A DNA stretch of 56,254 nucleotides, from positions 87,503 to 143,756 of the forward strand of contig JAGBCV010000018.1 of NCBI GenBank assembly GCA_017937845.1. Direction: 5' to 3'. This document shows, piece by piece, positions 8,392-16,237 of the stretch (positions are counted from its first letter, which is position 1; the number at the start of each line of letters is the position of its first letter). The notes beneath the pieces were generated by a model. That model worked only from the letters and a program-made list of their open reading frames with translations. It searched no databases and was not told the origin of the DNA. This stretch comes from Clostridia bacterium (lineage in GTDB: Bacteria > Bacillota > Clostridia > Oscillospirales > CAG-272). The translations under genes and the position numbers were made by a program.

Positions 8392-8829
8392 TTACAAATT
8401 CTCCAACATATCGACTCGTCTTTGGTGTCTTCCGCCGAGAAATTCCGCGCCGAGGAAGGCATCTGTGATCTCAACGACCTTTTCAAAGGAAAGGGTACGC
8501 GCACCCATGCAAAGCACGTTGGCGTTGTTATGTTGACGGGTGAGCGCGGCGGATTCGGGGTCAGCGCAAAGACCTGCGCGGATACCTGCGTGCTTGTTTG
8601 CCGCGATGCTCATGCCAATGCCTGTGCCACAGATGAGAATACCGAATTCGGCTTCACCCGAAAGAATCTTTTCGCAGACCTTGTGGGCGTAGATGGGATA
8701 GTCAACGGAATCCTCCGTGTCGGTTCCCATGTTCAGACAGGTGTATCCCTTTGCGGTGAGATACTCGATGAGTCTTTTTTTGTAATCGGGACCTGCATGG
8801 TCGGATGCGATGGCAATGATTTTAGACAT
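8392..8829 (-). CDS. rpiB: Ribose-5-phosphate isomerase B
   Basis: Interconverts ribose 5-phosphate and ribulose 5-phosphate (or allose-type substrates) in the non-oxidative pentose phosphate pathway. 145 residues, the normal family length. SDHAG near the N-terminus, DYPIYA, the phosphate-loop ICGTGIGMSIAANKHAGIRAG, and the HNNANVLCMGAR and GGRHQRRV segments are all intact. The catalytic Cys of the RpiB fold is at ILICGTG and the substrate-opening His at RQHNNAN. It lies downstream of the tsaE-tsaB genes on the same strand but is separated from them by 221 bases holding two copies of the dispersed repeat, so it is probably transcribed separately. It also fits with the deo genes that make pentose phosphates further along. 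Confidence 0.95.
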   Translation of the reverse strand: MSKIIAIASDHAGPDYKKRLIEYLTAKGYTCLNMGTDTEDSVDYPIYAHKVCEKILSGEAEFGILICGTGIGMSIAANKHAGIRAGLCADPESAALTRQHNNANVLCMGARTLSFEKVVEITDAFLGAEFLGGRHQRRVDMLENL

Positions 8830-8886
8830 AAAAATTCTCCTTGTTGTTTTGTGTTTTTGGGGGTTTTACCCATTTTCGTTTGATAG

Positions 8887-8988
8887 AAAATTCCTCAAAT
8901 AGACCTCGCCGTTTCGCTGCGCATGGCGATGAAGAACATTACGATAGGCGAGCGGTTTCTTGCGGATGTTGCCCGCTCTCCGGTTTTT
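8887..8988 (+). repeat. Dispersed ~95-nt intergenic element, copy 2
   Basis: Plus-strand copy: AAATTCCTCAAATAG, CTCGCCGTTTCGCTGCGCATG, GATAGGCGAGCGG, and a weakened terminal hairpin (TGCGGATGTTGCCCGC). It lies head-to-tail with copy 3, about 110 bases downstream, and the two share long identical stretches (for example TAGACCTCGCCGTTTCGCTG), so one probably arose by recent tandem duplication. Confidence 0.75.
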
Positions 8989-8998
8989 TGTTTCAAAG

Positions 8999-9090
8999 GA
9001 AATCCCTCAAATAGACCTCGCCGTTTCGCTGCGCATGGTGATGAAGAACATTACGATAGGCGAGCAATTTCCTGCGGGCGTTGCCCGCGC
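8999..9090 (+). repeat. Dispersed ~95-nt intergenic element, copy 3, overlapping the end of tsaB
   Basis: Plus-strand copy ending GCGAGCAATTTCCTGCGGGCGTTGCCCGC. Its last 40 bases lie inside the tsaB reading frame on the opposite strand and encode the C-terminal residues of that protein. The terminal GCGGGC/GCCCGC stem is perfect, but the T-run of other copies is missing here. Confidence 0.75.
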
Positions 9091-9791
9091 GCCGCTCGTT
9101 CGGCGGCTTCTCTTTCCGCTTGCGGCGCGCGCAAGTATTCGGGGCGGAGAAGCTTGTCCGTAAAGATGGACTTGTCTTCCATATTATTATATAAGCCGAG
9201 CGCCGTCTGCGCCACACCGTAAGCATTCTGCCAGCGGTAAGCGGGGGGCGTTGGCTTTTGGAAGGGCAGGTTCATTTTGGTAATCAGGTCGTAACCGTCA
9301 CCGACGAAAAATACCGCTTTATCCATCGCGTCAAGCTCACGCGCAAGCTCACCTGCATCGATGAGCCTGTCCTCTGTGAGGCGGACGAGCGTTTCGCCGT
9401 GAACCTCGAAGATGGCGTTATAAAGCTGATTTCTGCGTGCGTCCATGACGGGGCAGATGACGGCATCTGTCGCAAACGTGCTGACGGTCTTTGCCATCGC
9501 CTCTAAGGTGGAAACGCCGACGCAAGGTTTATTTTTACCAAAGGCAAGCCCCTTGATGGTGGCAATGCCGATGCGGATACCCGTGAACGAGCCGGGACCC
9601 GCAGAAACGGCGAACATATCGATATCGTCGATGGAGGTGCTTGTGTTGTCCATCAGATTTTTGACCATGGGGAGCATGGTCTGGCTGTGGTTGAGTCCTG
9701 CTTTTTGGGAATAAACGGCGATGGGCGTTTCATCCTCGCAAAGCGCACAGGATGCGACGACAGCCGACGTGTCAATGGCTAAAATTTTCAT
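9051..9791 (-). CDS. tsaB: tRNA threonylcarbamoyladenosine (t6A) biosynthesis protein TsaB
   Basis: Non-catalytic ASKHA-fold partner of TsaD; with TsaE it transfers threonylcarbamoyl to A37 of ANN-decoding tRNAs. MKILAIDTSA, NHSQTMLPM, the glycine-rich SAGPGSFTGIRIG and PVMDARRNQLY are the family hallmarks. The Met at 9791 is used (AAAGGAG upstream), not the longer open frame. It starts 17 bases after tsaE, in the usual tsaE-tsaB order, on one transcript. The normal protein would end near LRPEYLRAPQAEREA; the last 13 or so residues (ending QEIARLS) are encoded by an inserted copy of the dispersed repeat, so the native stop has been replaced. The tail lies outside the conserved fold and probably does not harm function. 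Confidence 0.95.
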   Translation of the reverse strand: MKILAIDTSAVVASCALCEDETPIAVYSQKAGLNHSQTMLPMVKNLMDNTSTSIDDIDMFAVSAGPGSFTGIRIGIATIKGLAFGKNKPCVGVSTLEAMAKTVSTFATDAVICPVMDARRNQLYNAIFEVHGETLVRLTEDRLIDAGELARELDAMDKAVFFVGDGYDLITKMNLPFQKPTPPAYRWQNAYGVAQTALGLYNNMEDKSIFTDKLLRPEYLRAPQAEREAAERAARGQRPQEIARLS

Positions 9792-9808
9792 GGGGATCAG
9801 AACTCCTT

Positions 9809-10240
9809 TCAGCGGTTCGTGTCTTGAATGGTGATGATGCGCTTGTCGGGGTCGTCCGCGCATTTGCGTATCGTGACCGTGTAATATGCTTCGGGCAGAT
9901 ACGGCTCTATCTTTTCGCACCATTCGGCAAAGCAGATACCGCCGCTTTCGAGATAATCGTAATATCCGATGGAATAGAGGGAATCCTCGTCGTCGATGCG
10001 ATACATATCGAAATGATAAACGGGGATCCTTGCGGGGTATTCGTTGACGATGGTGTAGGTCGGGCTTTGTACGCGAGCGCCGTCTGCGAGCGTTTTCATC
10101 GCGCCGCGCACGAACGCGGTCTTACCTGCACCAAGGTCGCCGAACATGGCGATGAAATCGCCTGCTTTCAGGGTTTTTGCGAACGTCGCGCCGACGGTTT
10201 CGGTTTCTTCGGCGTTTCTGGTGATGATCTCTGTATTCAT
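9809..10240 (-). CDS. tsaE: t6A biosynthesis ATPase TsaE
   Basis: 143 residues. P-loop GDLGAGKTAF at about 35-43, the switch-like SPTYTIVNEY, HFDMYRI and the FAEWCEKIEPYLP segment are diagnostic. TsaE hydrolyses ATP to reset the TsaB-TsaD complex during t6A synthesis in the cytoplasm. It lies between the cysteine desulfurase gene (12 bases upstream) and tsaB (17 bases downstream), so all three are probably one operon devoted to tRNA modification and sulfur mobilisation. Bacterial tsaE and tsaB are commonly adjacent. Confidence 0.96.
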   Translation of the reverse strand: MNTEIITRNAEETETVGATFAKTLKAGDFIAMFGDLGAGKTAFVRGAMKTLADGARVQSPTYTIVNEYPARIPVYHFDMYRIDDEDSLYSIGYYDYLESGGICFAEWCEKIEPYLPEAYYTVTIRKCADDPDKRIITIQDTNR

Positions 10241-10252
10241 GTCGTTACCTCG

Positions 10253-11443
10253 TTATCTTCCCCTGTGTGCAAGGCGTGTGATGCTTTCTCTCAAAGCCGA
10301 AGCAAGCGCGTCGATAGCTTCCTCCGTGGTGTCGTCGCCAAAGGAGATGCGAATGGTCGAGTCCGCCTCCCCGTCGGGAAGTCCGAAGGATTTCAGAACG
10401 TAGCCGGAATGACCGCCGTTTGACGAGCAAGCCGAACCGCTGGAAACGTATACGCCCGATGCGGAAAGGCTATGCAAAAGGGTTTCGCTTCTGAGCTTGA
10501 ACGCCGTGAGGCTTACGATGTGGGGCGCGATCTCTGCGGAAGCGGGGGTGTTGATGCGGACGGTGTTTTCGGGGAGATCTGCGAGCGCGTTTTCCAGTCT
10601 TTCGCGGAGCTTTTTGAAGCTTTCATAGTGTGCGCCGAAGGCTTTTGCACTGCTTTCCGCCGCCGCGCCGAAGCCTGCGATGCCGATGACGTTTTCCGTG
10701 CCCGAGCGGAAGCCCTTTTCCTGACCTCCGCCATATATGACGGGGACGATCGCCTTGGTTTTGAGAATGCGGTCGTTTACGTAAAGAGCGCCGACGCCTT
10801 TTGGCCCGCCGATCTTGTGGGCGCTTACCGTTACCATATCCGCGTGCGGAATGGGGAGCGTCGGAATCTTCAAAAATCCCTGTACCGCGTCGCAATGCAC
10901 GAGAACGTCGGGATTTTTCGCTCTGGCTTCCTTGGCGATGCTTGCGATATCGTTGACCGCGCCCGTTTCATTGTTGACGAGCATCGCAGAAACGAGTATC
11001 GTATCCTCGGAGAGTGCCTCGCGGTAAGCGTTCATATCCCAAACGCCGCGCGGAGAAGGGATATAGACAACGCGAAAGCCGAGCGATTCCAAATGCTTGG
11101 CGCTTTCGAGAACAGAGGGATGTTCGGTCTCGCCGACGATGATCTTTTTGCCCTTGTTTCTCGCCTTTGCGGTCGCGCCGCCGATGAGTGCGAGGTTGTT
11201 GGCTTCTGTACCCGAAGCGGTAAAAATGAGATTTTCCGCCTTCGGACGGACTCTTGTGCGCGTGGGGCAAAGGGCGCTGAGGACCTGCATTCTTGCCTCA
11301 TTCATGACCTTTTCCGCGCGAAGTCCGAGCGTATGCAGAGAGGAGGGATTGCCGTAGGTATGCTCCATCACGTCCTGCATTTTTTTGCGCGCCGCCTCCG
11401 AAAGGGGCGTGGTCGCGCTGTTGTCAAGATAAAATTCTGTCAT
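10253..11443 (-). CDS. Cysteine desulfurase, NifS/IscS family
   Basis: PLP enzyme that removes sulfur from cysteine as a persulfide for Fe-S clusters or tRNA thiolation. 396 residues from the ATG at 11443, chosen over an in-frame TTG at 11464. Landmarks are YLDNSATTPL at the N-terminus, NPSSLH, the TASGTEANNLAL cofactor loop, ETEHPSV, NNETGAV, HCDAVQG, the PLP-binding Lys in SAHKIGGPKGVG, and the mobile-loop active-site Cys in SSGSACSSN. The one-gene setting without iscU or suf genes, but next to tsaE-tsaB, suggests the sulfur goes to tRNA modification or general supply. It starts 46 bases after the lipoprotein gene stop, so a shared transcript is possible. Confidence 0.93.
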   Translation of the reverse strand: MTEFYLDNSATTPLSEAARKKMQDVMEHTYGNPSSLHTLGLRAEKVMNEARMQVLSALCPTRTRVRPKAENLIFTASGTEANNLALIGGATAKARNKGKKIIVGETEHPSVLESAKHLESLGFRVVYIPSPRGVWDMNAYREALSEDTILVSAMLVNNETGAVNDIASIAKEARAKNPDVLVHCDAVQGFLKIPTLPIPHADMVTVSAHKIGGPKGVGALYVNDRILKTKAIVPVIYGGGQEKGFRSGTENVIGIAGFGAAAESSAKAFGAHYESFKKLRERLENALADLPENTVRINTPASAEIAPHIVSLTAFKLRSETLLHSLSASGVYVSSGSACSSNGGHSGYVLKSFGLPDGEADSTIRISFGDDTTEEAIDALASALRESITRLAHRGR

Positions 11444-11489
11444 ATAAACAAAGCTTCTTTCCAAATAATAAGATATACCGTTTTACACC

Positions 11490-12065
11490 TTAAAATACGA
11501 AATTATCGATAATGGAGGAAAGTTCCTCAAGGTGGTCTTCAAAGTATTCGACAGCCTTTTCCTCACCGTTTACCTTGTCGCTGATCTTGCCCGTATAGGT
11601 GATGATGTAAAGATAGCCCGCATTGTAAGAAAAATACTGCACGATCTTGTAGGTCGCGTCGTCGCTGCCAACGGTGTAAACGTATTTTACCGCAGAATTT
11701 TTCTGAACGCCGACGGTCTGGTTTTCGATGCTGCATTCTTCTTCAAGAAGCGTGATATCCTTGAACGTGGATTCGAGCTTTTTGAAATAATCCTCGCGGA
11801 AATACGCATCGAGCGAGCCGTACTGGTTGCTCCAGGTCATCGTCTGTACGGAAACGTTGGTGTTGTCGTTTGCCTTTGCGGAAAGGAAACCGTCAATGGT
11901 GGTGTCGGGTGTCCAATCGTCGGGAACGTAGAACGTATAATTGACAAATTCGTTGTCAACGAGCTGCATACCGTCGGGAATCTCGGATTCTTCACCGCAG
12001 GAGGTGAGAAGCATCGCGCTCATTGCGGCGGCAACGGCAAAAGAAACTGCTTTTTTGAACTTCAT
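11490..12065 (-). CDS. Predicted lipoprotein with PsbP/DUF1795-like character
   Basis: 191 residues from the ATG at 12065, which AAGGA precedes. A signal peptide of 22 residues ends in the lipobox LLTSC (Cys about 22). The mature part reads MQLVDNEFVNYTFYVPDDWTPD..., a pattern common in small lipoproteins that share the PsbP-like alpha/beta fold (strand, 'P..W', then repeated strands ending in a helix with 'SSIIDNFVF'). No active site is apparent. It has a well-formed promoter upstream and may lead transcription of the cysteine desulfurase-tsaE-tsaB genes that follow. Confidence 0.72.
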   Translation of the reverse strand: MKFKKAVSFAVAAAMSAMLLTSCGEESEIPDGMQLVDNEFVNYTFYVPDDWTPDTTIDGFLSAKANDNTNVSVQTMTWSNQYGSLDAYFREDYFKKLESTFKDITLLEEECSIENQTVGVQKNSAVKYVYTVGSDDATYKIVQYFSYNAGYLYIITYTGKISDKVNGEEKAVEYFEDHLEELSSIIDNFVF

Positions 12066-12108
12066 GGTGTTTTTCCTTCTTCTTTCTGTTTTTTTATATA
12101 ATATCATA

Positions 12109-12138
12109 ATTATATCATAGAATACGGCGCGGTGTCAA
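12109..12138 (-). promoter_or_regulatory. Promoter of the lipoprotein gene
   Basis: On the minus strand a perfect TTGACA and a perfect TATAAT are 18 bases apart; the start falls about 35 bases before the ATG. Confidence 0.8.
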
Positions 12139-12208
12139 TGCGAAACTCGTTAAAAAACGGTGAACGAAATTCTTTTCTTGGGAAAATCATAAAAATTTCA
12201 AAAAACTA

Positions 12209-12237
12209 TTGCAATCCGCAAAAAAGTATGGTAAAAT
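12209..12237 (+). promoter_or_regulatory. Promoter of the SRP RNA gene
   Basis: TTGCAA, 17 bases, TAAAAT, with the expected transcription start at about 12244, right where the RNA's outermost stem begins. Confidence 0.85.
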
Positions 12238-12244
12238 AGCAAAA

Positions 12245-12549
12245 GCGAGATATGAAATCAGGCCATACCAGCCGGGGAGTTAGCGGTGCCCTGCACCTGC
12301 AATCCGCTACAGCAGGGGTGGTTTCCTCTTATGAGGTATGATTTTGTGTGGTCTGCGCCGTATTTCCCTTGCGATGAGGGGTGGGTCTTGTGCAATCAGT
12401 GGCTGTGAACCATGTCAGACGGGGAACCGAGCAGCATTAAGCAGTTTAACTGATGTGCCACGAGGTTGCCTGCCCTGAGTAAGACATACGGTAGCGCATG
12501 GAAGGTCATATCGACTTTGGGGTGTATGGTCTGATTTTGTAGCTCGCTA
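12245..12549 (+). ncRNA. ffs: Signal recognition particle RNA, long form with Alu domain
   Basis: RNA scaffold of the signal recognition particle that binds Ffh and targets nascent membrane proteins. The 5' Alu part shows the conserved GGTGCCCTGCACCTGCAATC segment (12288 on), and the SRP54-binding domain shows ACCATGTCAG, the GGAA tetraloop and GAGCAGCATTAAG (about 12408-12443), followed by the returning strand GTGCCACGAGGTTGCC. The ends pair: ATCAGGCCATACC near 12257 with GGTGTATGGTCTGAT near 12520-12535, extended by GCGAG/CTCGC. About 300 nt is the Bacillus/Clostridium type rather than the 110-nt enterobacterial form. Its position before dnaX-ebfC-recR is the known order in Bacillus. Exact mature ends are estimates. 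Confidence 0.95.
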
Positions 12550-12588
12550 TTCTTATATTGTAAGGAAACTTTGAAAGGATGTGTAACG

Positions 12589-14229
12589 ATGTATCAGGCT
12601 TTATACCGCAAATGGCGACCGTCGAATTTTTCCGACGTGGTCGGACAGGAGCACGTTACCTCTATCCTCACGAGCGAGGTCGAGCATGGCAAGCTTTCGC
12701 ACGCCTATCTTTTCTGCGGTCCCCGCGGAACGGGTAAGACGACCTGCGCGAAGATCATTGCCAAGGCGGCGAACTGCCTTTCTCCCGTAAACGGAAGCCC
12801 TTGCGGAGTTTGCAAGGCTTGTCTTTCCATCGAGGCGGGAACGGCGACCGACGTCATTGAAATGGACGCGGCAAGCAACAACGGCGTCGATAACATTCGT
12901 GAGCTTCGAGAGGGCGTGGTCTATACGCCGGCGGACCTCAAATACCGCGTGTATATCATCGATGAAGTGCATATGCTTTCCATTTCTGCATTCAATGCGC
13001 TTCTCAAAACGCTCGAAGAACCGCCGGAGCACGTCATTTTCATTTTGGCGACGACCGAGCTTCATAAAATTCCCGCAACGGTGCTTTCCCGTTGTCAGCG
13101 CTTTGATTTCCATCGCGTTTCGATGGATGCCATCGTCGGACGGCTCGAAACCGTCTGCAAGGGGGAATCCATCGGCGCAGAAAGGGAAGCACTGGAGCTT
13201 ATCGCCCGTCTTTCGCAGGGCGGTATGCGAGATTCTCTCAATATGCTCGAATACTGCGCGGGGGATGGCGGTGTCATTACCGTGGAAAAAGCCGAACGGC
13301 TTCTCGGCGCAGCGTCGAGAACGCTTCTTTCTGCGATCGCCGATGCCGTTGCATCCCGAGATACCGCGGCGGCGCTCTCGGTCATCGAGGATATCTATAT
13401 GTCCTCGCGTGATATCGCCGTTTTTTGGCGAGAATGGATCGCCTTTTGCCGCGATATGATGATCGCGCTCAGCACCCGTATGGCGGGCGTGCGCGACGAG
13501 CTTTTGAAAGCCTCCGCAGAGCGCTTCACCCTCCCCGGGATCCTATATCTGCTGGAGATATTCATGTCGGCGGAAACCGATATGCAGAGAAGCCCTGCCA
13601 ACGCCCGTCTTTACGCGGAAATGGCGCTGATCCGCGCCTGCGATGCGACGCTTTCGAGCGGAAACGACGCGCTTCTTGCGAGAATTTCCGCGCTCGAAGA
13701 TAAGCTTGCGACGGGCAATTTTACCGCACCCCGTAAAGAACCGCAGAAGACCGTGCAGGAAGCACCCTCGGAGCCTTCCTTGCCGATGATGACGGAAGAA
13801 GCCCCGACACCGAAGGTCTCCGCACCGAAGAAAGAAACGGCATCCGCTGAAAAGCCCGCGCCCGAAAAAAAGACGCAGACCGCCAAGACCATCGGCGGAG
13901 GCAGAACCTTGAAGGGCTTCAAAAAATGGCAGGAGGTCGTGAGAAAGCTTTCCCCGACGGAAGGACTTTTCTCTCCGTTTTTGCAGATGGCGTACGCCTA
14001 CGAGGGCTCGGACGGCAAATTTTATCTTTTCTTTGAAAATCAATTTGGCGTCACGCTCTTGACGGATGACAAAAAGAAAACGATCGCAAACGCCGTGAAC
14101 GCCGTCGGCGGCACAGCATATATCCCGAGCGATATCATCGGCTCCGTGCAGGAGGACGTGGGCGGTATTCGTGAGCCCATCGACGATCTGCTCGAAATGG
14201 ATGAGACCGTAACCACACAAGAACCGTAA
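12589..14229 (+). CDS. dnaX: DNA polymerase III subunits gamma and tau
   Basis: Clamp-loader ATPase that loads the beta sliding clamp and, as tau, links replisome parts. 546 residues from the ATG at 12589 (AAAGGA nine bases upstream; an in-frame TTG at 12571 is inside the ribosome site). MYQALYRKWRP start, Walker A GPRGTGKT, a four-Cys zinc module (CLSPVNGSPCGVCKAC), Walker B DEVHML, and the SRC arginine finger in VLSRCQRF are all present. The collar domain follows, then a Pro/Ala/Lys-rich linker at about 385-440 and a short tau-like tail. First protein gene after the SRP RNA; 44 bases before ebfC. Confidence 0.97.
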   Translation: MYQALYRKWRPSNFSDVVGQEHVTSILTSEVEHGKLSHAYLFCGPRGTGKTTCAKIIAKAANCLSPVNGSPCGVCKACLSIEAGTATDVIEMDAASNNGVDNIRELREGVVYTPADLKYRVYIIDEVHMLSISAFNALLKTLEEPPEHVIFILATTELHKIPATVLSRCQRFDFHRVSMDAIVGRLETVCKGESIGAEREALELIARLSQGGMRDSLNMLEYCAGDGGVITVEKAERLLGAASRTLLSAIADAVASRDTAAALSVIEDIYMSSRDIAVFWREWIAFCRDMMIALSTRMAGVRDELLKASAERFTLPGILYLLEIFMSAETDMQRSPANARLYAEMALIRACDATLSSGNDALLARISALEDKLATGNFTAPRKEPQKTVQEAPSEPSLPMMTEEAPTPKVSAPKKETASAEKPAPEKKTQTAKTIGGGRTLKGFKKWQEVVRKLSPTEGLFSPFLQMAYAYEGSDGKFYLFFENQFGVTLLTDDKKKTIANAVNAVGGTAYIPSDIIGSVQEDVGGIREPIDDLLEMDETVTTQEP

Positions 14230-14273
14230 ATATAAAATCATCAATATATAAAAATACAAAAGGAGAATGAATT

Positions 14274-14627
14274 ATGAAGGCAAGAGTACCGCAGGGACCC
14301 TCTATGAACGCCATGATCAAGCAGGCACAGAAGATGCAGGAGGATATGGCAACGCTTCAAGCGGACCTTGAAGCACGCGAACATGAAATTTCCGCAGGCG
14401 GCGGTGCCGTTAAGATCAAGATCAACGGCAAAAAGGAAATCGTCGGACTTGAGATCGCACCCGAGATCGTTGACCCCGATGACGTTGAGACCCTTTCCGA
14501 TATCCTGACCGCAGGCATCAACGAAGCCATCAAGCGCGTAGAGGAAACCGCACAGCGCGAAATGGACAAGATCACCGCAGGCATGCCCGGTATGGGAGGA
14601 CTTGGCGGTTTCACAGGTCTGTTTTGA
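14274..14627 (+). CDS. ebfC: YbaB/EbfC family nucleoid-associated protein
   Basis: 117 residues. Small dimeric DNA-binding protein with a 'tweezer' fold, nearly always between dnaX and recR, as here. Recognised from the N-terminal MIKQAQKMQEDMATLQADLEAR helix, then GGGAVKIKINGKKEIVGLEI and DVETLSDILTAGINEAIKR, ending with a Met/Gly-rich tail (MPGMGGLGGFTGLF). AAAGGAG lies eight bases before the ATG. It may help recombination or organise the nucleoid; the biochemical role is not settled. It is six bases from recR and certainly on the same transcript. Confidence 0.96.
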   Translation: MKARVPQGPSMNAMIKQAQKMQEDMATLQADLEAREHEISAGGGAVKIKINGKKEIVGLEIAPEIVDPDDVETLSDILTAGINEAIKRVEETAQREMDKITAGMPGMGGLGGFTGLF

Positions 14628-14633
14628 TCGGAT

Positions 14634-15236
14634 ATGACGGAATATATTCTTCCGCTTCAAAAGCTGATTGAGGAATTTTGCCGACTTTCGGGTGTCGGAC
14701 AGAAGACCGCCACGCGATATGCGTTTTCCGTTTTGGATATGACGGAGGAGGAAGCGACCTCGTTTGCAAACGCCATCATTTCCGCAAAGCAAAATATCCG
14801 CGAATGTGAGATTTGCGGAAACCTCAGCGACGCGCCCGTTTGCGCCATCTGCTCAGATGCCAAACGCGACCCGTCCGTCGTCTGCGTGGTGGAGGATGCC
14901 AAAACGGTCATGGCGCTGGAAAAGGTCAAGGAGTACCACGGCACCTATCACGTGCTTGGCGGCGCGATTTCTCCGATGGACGGCATCACCCCCGCCGACC
15001 TTCGCATCAAGGAGCTTCTCTCGCGCATTGCCGAGGGCAAGATTCGGGAGATCATCATCGCCACAAATCCCAATATCGAGGGCGAAACGACGGCGATGTA
15101 TCTTTCCAAGCTTATCACGCCCCTTGGCGTTCGCGTAACTCGCTTGGCGTACGGCGTTCCCGTTGGCGCTGACCTTGAATATGCGGACGAAGTGACCTTG
15201 CTTCGCGCCTTGGACGGCAGACGCGACCTGCACTGA
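14634..15236 (+). CDS. recR: Recombination mediator protein RecR
   Basis: 200 residues, the usual length. Works with RecO (and RecF) to load RecA on gapped DNA. Order of parts: helix-hairpin-helix (LSGVGQKTATRYAF), four-Cys zinc finger (CEICGNLSDAPVCAIC), Toprim domain with VVEDAKTVMALE, and the C-terminal Walker-B-like region ending VPVGADLEYADEVTLLRALDGRR. The ATG is six bases after ebfC, with only a weak ribosome site (CGGAT), so translation is probably coupled to ebfC. A terminator follows 15 bases after the stop. Confidence 0.97.
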   Translation: MTEYILPLQKLIEEFCRLSGVGQKTATRYAFSVLDMTEEEATSFANAIISAKQNIRECEICGNLSDAPVCAICSDAKRDPSVVCVVEDAKTVMALEKVKEYHGTYHVLGGAISPMDGITPADLRIKELLSRIAEGKIREIIIATNPNIEGETTAMYLSKLITPLGVRVTRLAYGVPVGADLEYADEVTLLRALDGRRDLH

Positions 15237-15250
15237 AAAACAGAACATTC

Positions 15251-15281
15251 GACACGTACCTTGACGGTGCGTGTCTTTTTT
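15251..15281 (+). terminator. Terminator of the dnaX-ebfC-recR operon
   Basis: Stem GACACGTACC against GGTGCGTGTC (one G-T pair) with a five-base loop and six T's. Confidence 0.9.
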
Positions 15282-15312
15282 CATTTTTTTGACATTTTTT
15301 GTCTTACAATTA

Positions 15313-15341
15313 TTGACAAAATTAGCATCTTGTGATATACT
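15313..15341 (+). promoter_or_regulatory. Promoter of the AbrB-like gene
   Basis: Perfect TTGACA, 17 bases, TATACT. A second TTTGACA-type motif lies 25 bases upstream in an AT-rich stretch, the kind of DNA AbrB proteins bind, so self-control is possible (inference). Confidence 0.85.
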
Positions 15342-15400
15342 TATAAAAAAGGATATTTTAGGAAATTGCGAAGAATATTATTTAGGAGGATTATAACACT

Positions 15401-15652
15401 ATGAAATCAACAGGAATCGTCAGAAGAATCGATGAACTTGGTAGAATCGTTTTGCCCATCGAGATCCGTAAAAACCTCTCTTTGGCAAGCCGCGATGCTG
15501 TCGAGATCTTCGTCAACGAAGATACCATCGTTCTGAAAAAATATGAGCCTGCCTGCATCTTCTGCGGTAGTATGGACAACGCATCTCTTTTTAAGGGCAG
15601 AATCATCTGCGATAAATGTCTTTCGGAGCTTAAAAAGACCGAAACAAACTGA
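15401..15652 (+). CDS. AbrB-family transition-state regulator with C-terminal zinc-binding module
   Basis: 83 residues. Residues 1-50 (MKSTGIVRRIDELGRIVLPIEIRKNL ... VEIFVNEDTIVLKKYEP) are almost textbook AbrB swapped-hairpin DNA-binding domain: the VRRIDELGRIVLPIEIR stretch matches B. subtilis AbrB closely. In AbrB itself the C-terminal half is a second oligomerisation domain; here it is replaced by a short CxxC...CxxC unit (CIFCGSMDNASLFKGRIICDKC) that should bind zinc. Expected role: repressor of stationary-phase and sporulation-associated genes. It has its own promoter, a GGAGG ribosome site and its own terminator. Confidence 0.92.
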   Translation: MKSTGIVRRIDELGRIVLPIEIRKNLSLASRDAVEIFVNEDTIVLKKYEPACIFCGSMDNASLFKGRIICDKCLSELKKTETN

Positions 15653-15672
15653 TTTCCTTTACATAACAAGAT

Positions 15673-15717
15673 AAACGAACCGCGCTTTTGACGTGATCAA
15701 AAGCGCGGTTCGTTTTT
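15673..15717. terminator. Bidirectional terminator between AbrB-like gene and RNHCP gene
   Basis: Sixteen-bp perfect stem beginning CGAACCGCGCTTTTGA with a five-base loop, A-rich before and T-rich after; serves both converging genes. Confidence 0.92.
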
Positions 15718-15735
15718 GTTTTTTTGCTTTGGGTG

Positions 15736-16065
15736 TTACATCGAACCCGAGGTCAGCTTGATGAGCAGATTGATGTCGTCGGGTTGGACCTTGGCTTCGT
15801 TTGCGGCGCGGTTGCGGCGGATCTCGCCGCATTTGTCGCATTTGTGAATGATGATGTATCCTTTTTTGGGATCGGGTTCCACGCGGATGGGGCGGAGAAT
15901 ACCGCCGCAGGTGTTGGCGCGGTCACCGGGGTTGATATCCACATGGAGCGAGCAAAGGCATTTGGGGCAATGGTTGCGGGAGCTATACCCGAGGGGCTTG
16001 ACCTCAAATCCGCAGTTTTTGCAGATGAAGGAATCGTCGTTTTTGGTGAATCGTTTTTGTTCCAT
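15736..16065 (-). CDS. RNHCP-domain zinc protein
   Basis: 109 residues from the ATG at 16065, which AAGGAG precedes by seven bases; the longer open frame upstream is repeat sequence. Named for the RNHCPKC motif, seen here after FICKNCGFEVKPLGYSS. Cysteine pairs at FICKNCG, HCPKCLC and HKCDKCG give two zinc sites, and the order F.C..CG...RNHCP..L.S.H.D..PGDR...C.G...P matches the RNHCP family, whose function is unknown. A role in RNA binding or translation is often guessed for such small ribbons. It ends next to a shared terminator. Confidence 0.88.
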   Translation of the reverse strand: MEQKRFTKNDDSFICKNCGFEVKPLGYSSRNHCPKCLCSLHVDINPGDRANTCGGILRPIRVEPDPKKGYIIIHKCDKCGEIRRNRAANEAKVQPDDINLLIKLTSGSM

Positions 16066-16089
16066 GGTGTCTCCTTTTGTACCATAGTA

Positions 16090-16182
16090 AAATTCGCAAA
16101 TTGATCTCGCCGTTTCGCTATGCTTGAAGATGCGGAAGCTTGGATAGGCGAACAATTTCCGGCGGGCGTTGCCCGCTTTTTT
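16090..16182 (+). repeat. Dispersed ~95-nt intergenic element, copy 4
   Basis: AAATTCGCAAATTGATCTCGCCGTTTCGCT at the left (given in part), GATAGGCGAACAATTTCC in the middle and GGCGGGCGTTGCCCGC plus six T's at the right. The end is an intact intrinsic-terminator shape on the plus strand. It sits in the leader region upstream of the RNHCP gene but on the opposite strand. Confidence 0.75.
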
Positions 16183-16237
16183 GAAATGTTTTGATATTAT
16201 GATACCGCACCTTGCGCGTTTTGTCAAGTGGAAAAAA

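Noticed and set aside
13862..13875. A-AAA-AAG slippery heptamer in dnaX, like the frameshift site that makes gamma in E. coli
   Set aside because: The -1 frame stays open for about 55 codons, so slippage would not give a short gamma, and no flanking stem-loop is obvious.
14070..14085. Second A-rich run in dnaX as a slippage site
   Set aside because: It is broken by G and lies near the end of the gene; no functional consequence expected.
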